Part shown: piece by piece, positions 45,084 through 55,200 of the stretch | Numbering within the stretch: the stretch's first letter is position 1 | How the letters are laid out: every line of letters starts with the position of its first letter | NCBI GenBank assembly: GCA_023229525.1 | Contig: JALNZC010000001.1 | Coordinates: 162,280 to 226,279 of the forward strand | Origin: Bacteroidales bacterium | GTDB lineage: Bacteria > Bacteroidota > Bacteroidia > Bacteroidales > FEN-979 | Direction of reading: 5' to 3' | DNA: 64,000 nt | Notes under the pieces: model-generated | Databases searched by the model: none | What the model saw: the letters and a program-made list of their open reading frames with translations, nothing else | What the model was told of the DNA's origin: nothing | Translations under genes and position numbers: made by a program

Positions 45084-47839
45084 AATACTTGCTGTCGTTT
45101 TCCTTTAGCAGAACGTTGATTCTAGGATTAATCGTTATAATAATCCTGTGCTTTGGATTGATCAGCATCTCCAATAAAAACAATTCCGATGACGGGAAAC
45201 ACAAGAAATATGAAGCATTTCTGAGGACTCTGAATAAAAAAGCGCCTGTCGCTGCTAAAACGGAAAAAGCCTTTTCCGTCGATGAACCCGGCATGGCAGC
45301 ATTTCATGAATATCTCATGACCTTTGACCCCGTTACGGGAACGGTTCCCAGGGAACGGCTCATCAAAGCTTATGACCAAACAAAAGCGCTGGCAGCACTC
45401 AAACAAGACAATCCGATAATCTGGCAAGGATATCCATCCGACATAGGAGGTCGCACCCGCGCTATCATGTATGACCCGATCGATCCGACCCACAGAAAAG
45501 TCTGGGCCGGCGGTGTCACTGGAGGTTTGTGGTACAATGATAACATTACAGATGCCGGCAGTCCCTGGGTTGCTGTGGGTGATTTCTGGAGTGCAATGGC
45601 AGTCCGGTGTCTGGCATACGATCCGCTTAATCCGATGGTTTTTTATGCCGGAACAGGTGAAGTTGAAACAGCCATGCAAACCTATCGTGAAAGTTCGGGG
45701 CTGGGCTTTGGTATCGGCCGGTCAACAGACGGTGGAATGACCTGGTCGCGTATACCCAACACGGAACAATTTGCTTATGTTACCGATATCGTGATCCGGA
45801 TTGAAAATGGAAGCAGTGTGATCTATGCAGGAGTTGCTTCAGGGCTTTACGAAGGATCGCAGCATTTAAGCAGTCCTACTGACGGATTGTACAGGTCAGC
45901 CGATAATGGCAATACCTGGCAACAAGTGTTACCACTCATCAGCGGATCGACTGTCCCTTATTGCGTTTCGGATATCGCACTCGGATCGGATAACCGGATT
46001 TATGTTGGTACCCGTCCCAACCTGGATGGAGAAGGGGGAGCCATACTGCTCTATTCTAACGATGGATTTCAATGGACAATTAATAATCAATATCAAACGG
46101 AGATCCTCAACAGTACTTCCAATAATATTCCCGGACGAGTTGTCCTGGCTACAGCACCCTCTGATCCGAACATTGTTTATGCTCTGATCGCTTCCGGTTA
46201 TATAAATTCATCCGATGGGTTTAAGTACTTTAATTGTTATCATATTCTGCGATCCGCCGATAAAGGGGTTACCTGGACTAAAAAAGCGCTTCCCACAGAT
46301 CTGACTTCCGGAAACAACTTTGCCACCATTGCCTGGCATGCTCTGGATATAGCTGTTGATCCGAACATTGCCAACAATGTTTATATCGGTGGGCTGGATA
46401 TCCATAAATCGGCCAACGGAGGGTCCAGCTGGATAAGGGTCAGCGACTGGGCAGCCATGTACAGTGGCGGGGGGCCCGATTACATTCATGCCGACCAGCA
46501 TATCATTGTTTATAGCCCCGGATCATCGGACGAGATTCTTTTTGGCAGTGATGGTGGCGTTTTCTATACTGGTAACGGAAGCCAGGTAAATCCTACTTTT
46601 GAAGAACATAATAAAGGATATTCCACACTACAGTTCTATACCTGTGCCATCCATCCGGCGGCGGGGATCGAAAAATTTTATGGTGGTTTACAGGATAACG
46701 GAAGCCTTTATTATTTAGGTGCACCGCTTACCATCAACGACATGGTGAGCGGAGGTGATGGCGCTTATTGTTTTTACGATAAAATCAATCCATCGATGTC
46801 AATAACATCGATTTATTATAACCAATATTATATCTTTAATAATGGCTATTACCAGAATACACTGTACAGTTGGTCGAGCGGCACTTTTATAAGTCCTGCC
46901 GATCTGGATTACAAGAAAAAAATGCTTTACTGCAATGCCGTTGATTATGTCGGGAATCATGCGGATCAAATCCTCCGGTTATCAAACCTTACCGGCAGTG
47001 GTTCGGGATCTTTTATCACACTCAATACCGGTACCACCGTATTTTTCTCAGCATTGAAATATTCACCTTATTCTCCTTTGGGAAAATCTACCCTTTTCGT
47101 AGGAACTGAGTCCGGTAAGCTTTTCAGGGTCCGGGAGGCACAAAGCAATTCCCCGGTAGTTACGGATATCGGTAGCGCCGACTTCCCTTTGGCGAATCTT
47201 TCCAGTATTGCAATTGGACAATCGGAAGACACCCTGATGGTGACTTTCTCGAATTATGGCGTTCCCTCCGTCTGGCAGACTTTCGATGGAGGTCAATCCT
47301 GGCAGGATATTGAAGGTAATCTGCCGGATATGCCCATACGCTGGGCCATTTATCATCCCGCAGACAATCACTGTGCTTTACTGGCAACAGAAACCGGTGT
47401 CTGGTCGTGTACAAACCTTTTTCAAACACCGGTGGAATGGATTCCAGTCAATAACGGCATGGCCAATGTTCGTGTTGATATGTTGCAGGTACGCGAATCC
47501 GACAACACTGTTTTGGCCGCTTCTCATGGCAGGGGATTGTTTTCCATGACATGGGATGTTACTACCGGTATAGCGGATGGAAAACAATTAACTGATAATG
47601 TTTTCCCGAACCCCACCCATGGGCGATTCAACATTCCTCTTGATTTAACCAATGGTTCAGTAGTGGACCTTTGTATTACTAATTCTATGGGGAAAAAGAT
47701 ATTTATCGAGAAATTTTTCTCTGCTGCCGGAAAAAGCGTAAAACAGGTTGATATGCACTCCCGGTCAAAGGGCTTTTATTTAGTAACCTTGCAGGCCAAC
47801 GGGAAAGTTATTTTATCGGAAAAATTAATTTTGTATTGA
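45080..47839 (+). CDS. T9SS-secreted BNR/sortilin-like beta-propeller protein
   Basis: 919 residues. An N-terminal hydrophobic signal (about 1-30) is followed by a propeller with repeated Asp-box/BNR motifs: STDGGMTW, SADNGNTW, SADKGVTW, SANGGSSW and FDGGQSW. The last 80 residues are a type IX sorting domain (FPNPTHGRF, then LVTLQANGKVILSEKLILY), which sends it across the outer membrane to the surface. Glycosidase, protease or purely binding roles are all possible; no catalytic set is seen. The 4-bp overlap with truB is odd for a surface protein. Confidence 0.88.
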   Translation: MKYLLSFSFSRTLILGLIVIIILCFGLISISNKNNSDDGKHKKYEAFLRTLNKKAPVAAKTEKAFSVDEPGMAAFHEYLMTFDPVTGTVPRERLIKAYDQTKALAALKQDNPIIWQGYPSDIGGRTRAIMYDPIDPTHRKVWAGGVTGGLWYNDNITDAGSPWVAVGDFWSAMAVRCLAYDPLNPMVFYAGTGEVETAMQTYRESSGLGFGIGRSTDGGMTWSRIPNTEQFAYVTDIVIRIENGSSVIYAGVASGLYEGSQHLSSPTDGLYRSADNGNTWQQVLPLISGSTVPYCVSDIALGSDNRIYVGTRPNLDGEGGAILLYSNDGFQWTINNQYQTEILNSTSNNIPGRVVLATAPSDPNIVYALIASGYINSSDGFKYFNCYHILRSADKGVTWTKKALPTDLTSGNNFATIAWHALDIAVDPNIANNVYIGGLDIHKSANGGSSWIRVSDWAAMYSGGGPDYIHADQHIIVYSPGSSDEILFGSDGGVFYTGNGSQVNPTFEEHNKGYSTLQFYTCAIHPAAGIEKFYGGLQDNGSLYYLGAPLTINDMVSGGDGAYCFYDKINPSMSITSIYYNQYYIFNNGYYQNTLYSWSSGTFISPADLDYKKKMLYCNAVDYVGNHADQILRLSNLTGSGSGSFITLNTGTTVFFSALKYSPYSPLGKSTLFVGTESGKLFRVREAQSNSPVVTDIGSADFPLANLSSIAIGQSEDTLMVTFSNYGVPSVWQTFDGGQSWQDIEGNLPDMPIRWAIYHPADNHCALLATETGVWSCTNLFQTPVEWIPVNNGMANVRVDMLQVRESDNTVLAASHGRGLFSMTWDVTTGIADGKQLTDNVFPNPTHGRFNIPLDLTNGSVVDLCITNSMGKKIFIEKFFSAAGKSVKQVDMHSRSKGFYLVTLQANGKVILSEKLILY

Positions 47840-47856
47840 AGTAGCGAAAAATCAGA

Positions 47857-48312
47857 ATGTTTAAAACTTATCCGCTTTTCTCTCCTGAATATTATATGAC
47901 CGAAGCTCTTAAAGAGGCGCAAAAAGCATATGATCGAGATGAAGTCCCGGTTGGGGCTGTTGTGGTTTGCAATCAGACGATCATAGCCAGGGCACATAAC
48001 CTCACGGAAACGCTTCACGATGTTACAGCCCATGCCGAAATGCAGGCTTTTACTGCTGCTTCCGATTATTTTGGCGGAAAGTATCTTGACGAATGTACCC
48101 TTTTTGTCACACTAGAGCCCTGTGCCATGTGTGCAGGGGCTGCCTTCTGGGCGCAACTGGGTGGCCTTATTTACGCTGCCGCTGATGATAAACGAGGGTA
48201 CAGCCTTATAAACAGTCCGCTTCTTCATCCTAAAACAGAGGTGGCCTCAGGAATTTTGGCGGAGGAAAGCCGTAAATTGCTTCAGGATTTTTTCAAACGG
48301 AAACGAGTATGA
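47857..48312 (+). CDS. tadA: tRNA-specific adenosine deaminase-type nucleoside deaminase
   Basis: 151 residues. Zinc deaminase motif H59-A-E61 (TAHAEMQAF) and C89-AM-C92 (LEPCAMCAGA), with VPVGAVVV before them. TadA makes inosine at the wobble base of tRNA-Arg(ACG). The family also includes guanine deaminases, but EPCAMCAGA and the AADDKRGY segment favour TadA. An internal Met at residue 14 is an alternative start. It overlaps the aldolase gene by 4 bp. Confidence 0.9.
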   Translation: MFKTYPLFSPEYYMTEALKEAQKAYDRDEVPVGAVVVCNQTIIARAHNLTETLHDVTAHAEMQAFTAASDYFGGKYLDECTLFVTLEPCAMCAGAAFWAQLGGLIYAAADDKRGYSLINSPLLHPKTEVASGILAEESRKLLQDFFKRKRV

Positions 48313-49166
48313 TTGGAAATATTGACAATCTGTTGAACATTCTCACCGATCTTTTCCAGAAAAAAGAGGTTCAATCGATAATGAAAGAAGTAGCCGAGGT
48401 TACCGGATACCTCTGGGACCGGGGCTGGGCGGAGCGAAATGCCGGGAATTTTTCGATCAATATAACAGAAGTTTTTACTAATAAGGAACTTGACAAACTA
48501 TCGTCGTATCCTTTTTATCCATTAAAAAAAGAATATTCCGGTATTGCCCGATCCTTGTTTATTATCAGTGGCGCCGGAACCCGGATGCGACAGGTGGCCA
48601 AAAATCCTACCGGAAACATTTGTTTTATTTATATCAATTCTGCCGGAACCGCGTATCATATCATTGGTGGAGAAAAAGGTGAGCCCGCGATTAAACCCAG
48701 CTCGGAACTGGCAACTCACCTGGCAATTCATCAGGTTTTGCACCAAAAAAAAGCAACGGAAAAAGTAGTTTTACATGCCCATGTCACCGAGCTCATAGCC
48801 TTGACACACCTTCCTGGTTTTGATAATGAGGATCAACTCAATACCATTCTTCTCGGCATGCACCCCGAGGCATTAACTTATATTCCACAGGGAGTTGGCT
48901 TTATTCCTTATTTCCTTCCCGGAACAGAAAAAATTGCCCAGAAGACCCTTGGTGTGCTGGAAAATCACAAGACCATCATCTGGGAAAAGCATGGTTGTCT
49001 GGCTGTAAGCAAAACCCTCGCGGAGGCATTTGATGACCTTGATTTACTTGCCAAGATGGCCCGGATTTACTTTCTTTGTAAATCTACAGGTTCGGAACCA
49101 TCACGACTTACCGCGAATCAAACCGGGGAAATCAGAAATTCGACACCCACTGTCCCCAGGGACTGA
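48309..49166 (+). CDS. Class II aldolase, rhamnulose-1-phosphate aldolase-like
   Basis: 285 residues. It shows the class II aldolase/adducin pattern as in RhaD: WAERNAGNFSI near 40-50, ISGAGTRMR, catalytic Glu in KPSSELATHLAIHQ (E133), zinc ligands H156 and H158 (LHAHVTEL) and H228 in WEKHGC. RhaD splits rhamnulose-1-P to DHAP and lactaldehyde. No other rhamnose or fucose genes are nearby, so the true sugar phosphate is uncertain. It follows tadA with a 4-bp overlap. Confidence 0.85.
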   Translation: MIGNIDNLLNILTDLFQKKEVQSIMKEVAEVTGYLWDRGWAERNAGNFSINITEVFTNKELDKLSSYPFYPLKKEYSGIARSLFIISGAGTRMRQVAKNPTGNICFIYINSAGTAYHIIGGEKGEPAIKPSSELATHLAIHQVLHQKKATEKVVLHAHVTELIALTHLPGFDNEDQLNTILLGMHPEALTYIPQGVGFIPYFLPGTEKIAQKTLGVLENHKTIIWEKHGCLAVSKTLAEAFDDLDLLAKMARIYFLCKSTGSEPSRLTANQTGEIRNSTPTVPRD

Positions 49167-49269
49167 AAACTTAGGAAACTCTGCCACATGATTTATTTTA
49201 AGAAAATATTTTTTATTGATAGGTCGATTATAAGGAAAAAAATAATATCTTCGTAGCAAACTAACAAAA

Positions 49270-49707
49270 ATGTCATCTGGTAAAATAATAATATTCGAAG
49301 ATGAATATCTTTTAGCCAATGATTTAAAGAGACAAATCATGGCTTTCGATTATGAGGTTTCTGCTATGTTCGGAAAAGCAGAGGAAGGGTTGGCGTATCT
49401 GAGCAAAATTGAAAAAAAGGAAGATATTCCCGATGTTGTGCTCATGGATATTTCACTGGCCGGCAACATGAATGGTATTGAGGCAGCTGAAATAATTTCA
49501 ACTAATTATCAGTGTGCAATCGTTTTTTTGTCAGGGATGAATCAGCCAGAGGTTTACGAAGAATGCTTCAAGGTAAAACCCAGGACTTTCCTGTTAAAAC
49601 CTTTTGATATTTACCAGGCAGTGCTTACCATAAAGCTTGCGATATATCTGAACAAACTGGAACTTCGGTTACTTGCATGCATGGAGAACGCAGGATCAAA
49701 AAATTGA
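49270..49707 (+). CDS. Single-domain response regulator
   Basis: 145 residues, a REC domain only. Acidic pair E10-D11, phospho-acceptor D60 in VVLMDISLAG, Ser in VFLSGMNQ and Lys in FLLKPFDIYQ indicate a working receiver. No output domain follows, so it may act like CheY or Spo0F. It resembles the REC half of the REC-PAS protein at 16826 (same spacing, VLMDIxLxGNxxGIE). No kinase is adjacent. It starts about 100 bp after the aldolase gene. Confidence 0.87.
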   Translation: MSSGKIIIFEDEYLLANDLKRQIMAFDYEVSAMFGKAEEGLAYLSKIEKKEDIPDVVLMDISLAGNMNGIEAAEIISTNYQCAIVFLSGMNQPEVYEECFKVKPRTFLLKPFDIYQAVLTIKLAIYLNKLELRLLACMENAGSKN

Positions 49708-49715
49708 ATCAACCG

Positions 49716-51110
49716 ATGTTAAAACGCGCACCATACGCTTTCTTTGTCTATATCCTGTTGCTGACTTGTCAATTAAATGCACAAAATACCGACTCACTTA
49801 TTCTTCGTAGGTTTTTTACAGAAGCGCTCTCCAATCCGGTAGCTTATCATAATCTTAATTTTCTGTGTACACACATTGGCGGAAGACTATGTGGGTCCAA
49901 TAAAGCAGAAGAAGCTGTAAATTGGGCAGAGAAATTGCTGATGAGCATGAATCCGGACACTGTATATCTTCAACCTGTCATGGTAGAACACTGGGAGCGA
50001 GGTTTTAAAGAGACAGCCAGGATAACATCTTCTAAAACCGGATTGCAGGAATTATCCGTTTGTGCTTTGGGAAGTTCTGTTGGAACAGGTCCGCAAGGGA
50101 TCAACGCTGAAGTGGTAGAAGTTCACAATTTCCTGGAACTTCAAGACCTGGGGCGAAAAAATATTGAGGGAAAGATCGTCTTTTTTAACCGGGCAGCAGA
50201 TCCAACTCCTATTTATACCTTTGAAGCTTACGGTGGGGCGGTTGACCAAAGGGCTTTCGGGGCCATGCAAGCAGCCCGGTACGGCGCTACCGCGGTTATT
50301 GTCCGCTCTGCTACACTCGCCCATGACAACTATCCTCATACCGGCATCCAGCACTATGCCGACAGCGTCAAGGCCATACCAGCTTTGTCAGTCAGCACAA
50401 ACGATGCCGATACCCTTTCTTCACGGCTTAAAAAAGATCCCAACCTAAAACTGTTTATCCTGACATCCTGCGCCACACATCCTGAATCAGTCAGCCACAA
50501 TGTTATTGCAGAAATCAAAGGGACAGAACATCCTAACGAAGTTATCGCTTTCGGAGGTCATATCGACTCTTGGGACATCGGCCAGGGCGCTCATGACGAT
50601 GGGGCCGGAGTTGTGCAGACCATTGAAGTCCTTCGACTTTTCAAAGCGCTCGGCATCAAACCCAGACATACTCTCCGGGTGATTGTGTTCATGGATGAAG
50701 AGTATGCGCAACGTGGAGCAAAAGCATATGCAGAATCGGCGAAACAAGAGTCAAATTCTATACCCGCCATCCATCACCTGGCTGCCATCGAATCAGACCG
50801 CGGTGGTTTTACTCCCCAGGGTTTTTCTATAGATGCACCCGATAGCATAGTAAAGATAATTCACTCCTGGCAACCGCTACTGCAACCGTATGGTCTTTGG
50901 TCCATTGCCAAAGGAGGTAGCGGTGTCGATATCCGGGACCTTAAACCACAAGGGGTTCCACTTATTGCCCTGGTCTCCGATTCACAACGGTATTTTGATT
51001 ATCAGCACGCTGCAAGTGATACTTTTGACAAAGTTCATCCCCGTGAATTACAATTGGGAAGCGCAGCGATAGCTGCATTGGTATTTCTGATAGACAAATA
51101 TGGGCTTTAA
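49716..51110 (+). CDS. Secreted M28-family metallopeptidase (carboxypeptidase Q-like)
   Basis: 464 residues from the ATG at 49716, which begins a signal peptide (to about 24, QLNAQ); an upstream start would overlap the regulator gene. A PA-like insert with EGKIVFFNRAADP precedes the zinc site: GGHIDSWDIGQGAHDDGAG (H, D), MDEEYAQRGAKAY (EE), AIESDRG and QHAASDTFDKV (final His). All ligands for a two-zinc M28 aminopeptidase or carboxypeptidase are present. It would act on peptides in the periplasm or outside. Confidence 0.9.
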   Translation: MLKRAPYAFFVYILLLTCQLNAQNTDSLILRRFFTEALSNPVAYHNLNFLCTHIGGRLCGSNKAEEAVNWAEKLLMSMNPDTVYLQPVMVEHWERGFKETARITSSKTGLQELSVCALGSSVGTGPQGINAEVVEVHNFLELQDLGRKNIEGKIVFFNRAADPTPIYTFEAYGGAVDQRAFGAMQAARYGATAVIVRSATLAHDNYPHTGIQHYADSVKAIPALSVSTNDADTLSSRLKKDPNLKLFILTSCATHPESVSHNVIAEIKGTEHPNEVIAFGGHIDSWDIGQGAHDDGAGVVQTIEVLRLFKALGIKPRHTLRVIVFMDEEYAQRGAKAYAESAKQESNSIPAIHHLAAIESDRGGFTPQGFSIDAPDSIVKIIHSWQPLLQPYGLWSIAKGGSGVDIRDLKPQGVPLIALVSDSQRYFDYQHAASDTFDKVHPRELQLGSAAIAALVFLIDKYGL

Positions 51111-51136
51111 TTCATCAAATCTCCATTTCACAGGTT

Positions 51137-51697
51137 ATGTTAATTACAAGGCAACAATCACTCGAGCTACTTCACCGGTATGTTAAAAATGATAAAATGA
51201 TTTTTCATTCCCTGGCTTCAGAGGCAGTGATGCGCGCGATTGCCAGAAAACTAGGCAGGGACGAAGAAAAATGGGAACTGGCGGGGTTACTTCATGACCT
51301 TGACGTAGAAATCACCAATGCAGATCCTGCGATTCATGGGACACAAACGGAGATGCTCCTGAAAGATTATGATGTTGACCCTGAAATCCTTGACGTAATC
51401 CGAATGCATAATGAAGTTTCATCAGGGAAAGAACGAAGCACCGAATTTCAGTTTGCCCTTGCTGCGGGTGAAACCATTACCGGTCTCATCTTTGCGACAA
51501 CCTACGTTTACCCCGATAAGAAACTGACCAGTGTCAAACCAAAATCGGTTGTAAAGCGGATGAAGGAAAAAATGTTTGCCGCCTCAGTCAAAAGGGAAAA
51601 TATTCTGGAATGCGAAAAAATCGGCATTCCGATCGATCAATTTGCCGCATTGTCCATTGAAGCCATGTTACCGATAGCTGAGGAAATTGGACTTTAA
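51137..51697 (+). CDS. HDIG-type HD domain phosphohydrolase
   Basis: 186 residues. HD metal residues are H24 (FHSLASEAVMRAIA), H53-D54 (LAGLLHDLDVEI), H67 and a His in VIRMHNE. This small HDIG layout is found in many bacteria; known relatives hydrolyse nucleotides or cyclic dinucleotides, but no substrate can be assigned. It stands 26 bp after the peptidase gene. Its stop lies within the promoter of tRNA-Val. Confidence 0.88.
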   Translation: MLITRQQSLELLHRYVKNDKMIFHSLASEAVMRAIARKLGRDEEKWELAGLLHDLDVEITNADPAIHGTQTEMLLKDYDVDPEILDVIRMHNEVSSGKERSTEFQFALAAGETITGLIFATTYVYPDKKLTSVKPKSVVKRMKEKMFAASVKRENILECEKIGIPIDQFAALSIEAMLPIAEEIGL

Positions 51698-51724
51698 GGA
51701 GGATAATGTTTTTTAATATCTTTG
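51693..51724 (+). promoter_or_regulatory. Bacteroidota-type promoter of tRNA-Val
   Basis: TTT at 51693-51695, 21 nt, then TATCTTTG at 51717-51724, 9 bp before the tRNA 5' end. The -7 box is a full match; the -33 lacks the G. Confidence 0.5.
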
Positions 51725-51733
51725 CGGTTTAAA

Positions 51734-51808
51734 GGGACGTTAGCTCAGTCGGTTCAGAGCGCATGCTTCACACGCATGAGGTCGCTGGTTCGAATCCTGC
51801 ACGTCCCA
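51734..51808 (+). tRNA. tRNA-Val (CAC)
   Basis: Acceptor GGGACGT pairs perfectly with ACGTCCC (51801-51807), discriminator A at 51808. The anticodon stem CATGC/GCATG holds loop TTCACAC, anticodon CAC. The T-stem GCTGG/CCTGC has one T-T mismatch (positions 51/63), otherwise canonical. No CCA is encoded. Confidence 0.93.
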
Positions 51809-51854
51809 CCTCAAGATCAGTTACTTACAATAGGCATTGCAGGTGGTTTTTTTT
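51806..51854 (+). terminator. Intrinsic terminator of tRNA-Val
   Basis: CCACCT at 51806-51811 (starting inside the tRNA 3' end) pairs with AGGTGG at 51841-51846, followed by a run of eight T. The stem is short but the T tract is strong. Confidence 0.5.
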
Positions 51855-52297
51855 CATGGTTGAATACTTTTATACCTGCTAGGCGCCGGATTTCCTCTCG
51901 ATGATTTTCTCTTACACACAATGATTCTCACCAATTCACTCAATAATTAGCGGTTAAACCAAATCCGGTGAAAAAAGTAACTGAATCAACCGGAGAAAAA
52001 CCAATTACTCGGGTAGCAAAGGGTTCAATTAACTAAACACATTGATCGGTTAGAACAGAAATTCTGCAATTCGATGCATCATCATCGATACACACGCACT
52101 GGAGTTGGTAATTTACTTTTAAACTGCAAAACATGAGTTATTTAATTACGTAAATTTCGCCTATAAATCTGGTCTTAATTTTTATTCGTCTGTGTGAAAT
52201 TTAAAAAATGTCATGTAAATTTGTTTAATCAATATATCGAATTTTAAATGCGTAATCAAACCAAAGTGTAAAATCTCACCGTTAAAAAAACAACCGT
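51855..52297. other. Intergenic region before the T9SS protease gene
   Basis: About 440 bp with no convincing ORF or RNA gene. A TAAATTTG -7-like word at 52216-52223 lies 75 bp before the protease ATG, but no -33 TTG sits at the right distance. The length suggests a long 5' leader or regulatory region. Confidence 0.4.
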
Positions 52298-55200
52298 ATG
52301 AAAAGAAAACTTACATTCTTTATTGGCCTGTTTACTCTAGCGTTTATTGTTCAAGCCCAAATCATTTATTCACCTGAAAAATACGTAAAGCGTACTTTCA
52401 GGGATGCTACGGGAAAAGAAATAAAAGAGATCATCGTCCCCGGAAAGCCTCCCGATTTCAGGATGCCGGAAGCTGTCCTCACGCGATCGGCTGTTCTTCT
52501 TCCAAATGTTCCCGGATACGACTGGTCATTTGGCTGTTCTGCCACTTCCGCTTCGATGATGGCCGGTTATTACGATCGCACCGGCTATTCGAACATTTAC
52601 ACCGGACCAACTGACGGTGGTGTTGCTCCATTGGACAACAGTACCTGGGGATCGGTGACCATTAACGGTGAAGTCAGGAGCCAGTGCCCCATCAGCGCCA
52701 CCCGTAACGAAGTAGACGGCAGGGTTATCAAAGGACACGTGGATGATTTCTGGGTCCAGTACAACAGTGCGCTTCCCGATCCTTATATCGGGAACTGGAC
52801 GATGCATACTTATGGGGATTGCACCGGCGATTACATGGGGACCAATCAGTCGGCCCTCGGCAACATTGACGGTTCAACTACATTTTATTATTACAGTGAT
52901 GGTACGCCGTTAGTCAATTATGATGCAGGGGCTGGCCATAAAGACGGTTGTTATGGCATGCGGCAGTTTTTTGAATCGAGGAGTTATTCCGTTGTTACCA
53001 ACTATACACAGGTCATCTATGGTTATAATGGAAATACCCTTGGTTTTACATTTGCACAATACATGCAGGAAATTGATGCCGGCCGGCCGGTACTTATCCA
53101 GGTTTCAGGGCATACTATGCTTGGGTATGGGTATGACGCTGCTTCTAACATGGTTTACCTCCACGATACGTGGGATTACCTTTCCCACACTATGGTCTGG
53201 GGCAACTCCTATGCAGGTTTGCAACAATGGGGTGTTACCACGATTCAGTTGCAGCCTGCTGCTGCAACCATCGCAGTTACCCCGGGATCTTTCTACCAGG
53301 AACTCTATTCACAGGGTATGGCAACCCAGACCATGAACATAGCCAATACGGGCAATGGCACCCTTGATTACAATATAGATATTTCTTATACTTACCCGGC
53401 CAAAGCGGTAAAAGCCACTAAAAACAACACAAAGACCTCTGAGATAACCAATATTGTAAACTCTGCCGATATCAAAAAGATGGCAGTCAAAGGTAATAAG
53501 CAGCTCCCTGAATTCGGCCGTTCCACGGTCTATTACAACCAAACAGCCAATCCGACAGGGCAGGGATTTACTTCACAGGAGTTCACGGATTTTCCTGCAT
53601 ATTCCAATACAGGTGCGGATGATTTCACCATCCCTGCCGGAGAAACCTGGAATGTCAGACATGTTTACGCAGGGGGAACATTTGGCTCTTCGGGAGGGAC
53701 GACTGTTCCACTGGTAAATGTTATTTTCCTTCAGGATGCTTCGGGCTATCCGGGGACTGCGTGTGCAACATTCACTGCTATCGTACCAATCTGCGATGCT
53801 GCCGGAAATCTGAATATTTACCTGCCATCTGCGGTTAAATTGAATGAGGGTCATTATTGGGTGGCTGTGGCTGCGGTGATGGATTATTCAATTTATGGAC
53901 AATGGTATTGGGGAACCCAGTTTGCCCCAACGATCCTTAATGAATTCGCATGGCAAAATCCCGGAGGTGGCTTCGGATTATGCACTTCATGGTGTTATGG
54001 ATCTTCGGCATTCCCGGGAGGGGCAGACTATAATTTTACATTTGCTTTGTCTGATGCCACCTGGCAGCCCTGGCTTTCTGCAGCACCCCTGACCGGGTCC
54101 GTACCTGCATACAGTTCCGTGAATATCCCGGTCACTTTCGATGCAACCGGTCTGGCCTATGACACATACTACGGACAAGTTACGGTCAACAGCAACGACC
54201 CGGTCAATCCATCCATTGCCGTTCCAGCCACATTGCAAGTGCTGTCTCCAGGCGCCCTCCCGCTTTCCGAAGACTGGTCATCAGGTAGCCTGGCCACCAA
54301 CGGATGGACATCAAGTTCCTCCCAGGGCAACTGGCAAACCACAGCCATTTATGGAAATCCTGCCCCGGCCGTCATGTTCTTCTGGGAGCCACAATTATCC
54401 AATTATGAATCTTCACTGATTTCCAAATCGATTGATGCCACCGCCATCAGCGATAATATTACATTGAAGTTTGATCTGTATTTGGATAACTACAGCACAG
54501 CCACCACCGAAGGAGTGGCAGTGGACGTATGGGACGGATCTTTATGGAATACGGTACTGAATTTCACTAACGCTGGTGGTGGTTTCGGATGGACCAACCT
54601 GTCGGTTGATATTACCTCTTTTGCCGCATCACATATCTTTAACATACGCTTCCGGGCGTATGGTGAAAATTCATTTAATATCAACTGGTGGGTCATCGAT
54701 AATATCAAGGTCTACCGCCAGGTGTTAAGTGTGAACCCGGCTTCTCTCACCGTGACTGTTCCCAAAGGAGAATCCACCATCCGTCCGGTTACCGTTTTCA
54801 ACAATGGGGATGTCCCGATGTACTGGAGAAGCACCGTTCAATCGAACATCGTAACAAGACCTATACCGGCCAAAGTCAATGGGACTTCCACTAAAAAGGG
54901 GACTATTTCATCGGAACTCACTCCGACGGCGGGTTCATTGTCACCCGGAGTACCAGAACCGAACCGTGAGTCATCAGTGAATCCTGCAGAAAACAATACA
55001 AAAACGATTATGAGCAGCACACCGCTTGTGAACAAATATGTGCCTGATTTCGGCCGTGCTACCGTTTATTATAATCAAACAGGATCGCCCTCATTAGAAT
55101 CGAGCGCAGTCTCCCAAACCTTCACTGATTTTCCGGAATTTTCCAGTAAAAGTGCTGATGATTTTATCGTGCCAGATGGAGCTACCTGGAATATCCGCCA

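Noticed and set aside
48711..48721. CAACTCAC match in the aldolase gene, like the octamer repeat
   Set aside because: A single copy encoding conserved residues of the catalytic segment ELATHL; chance match.
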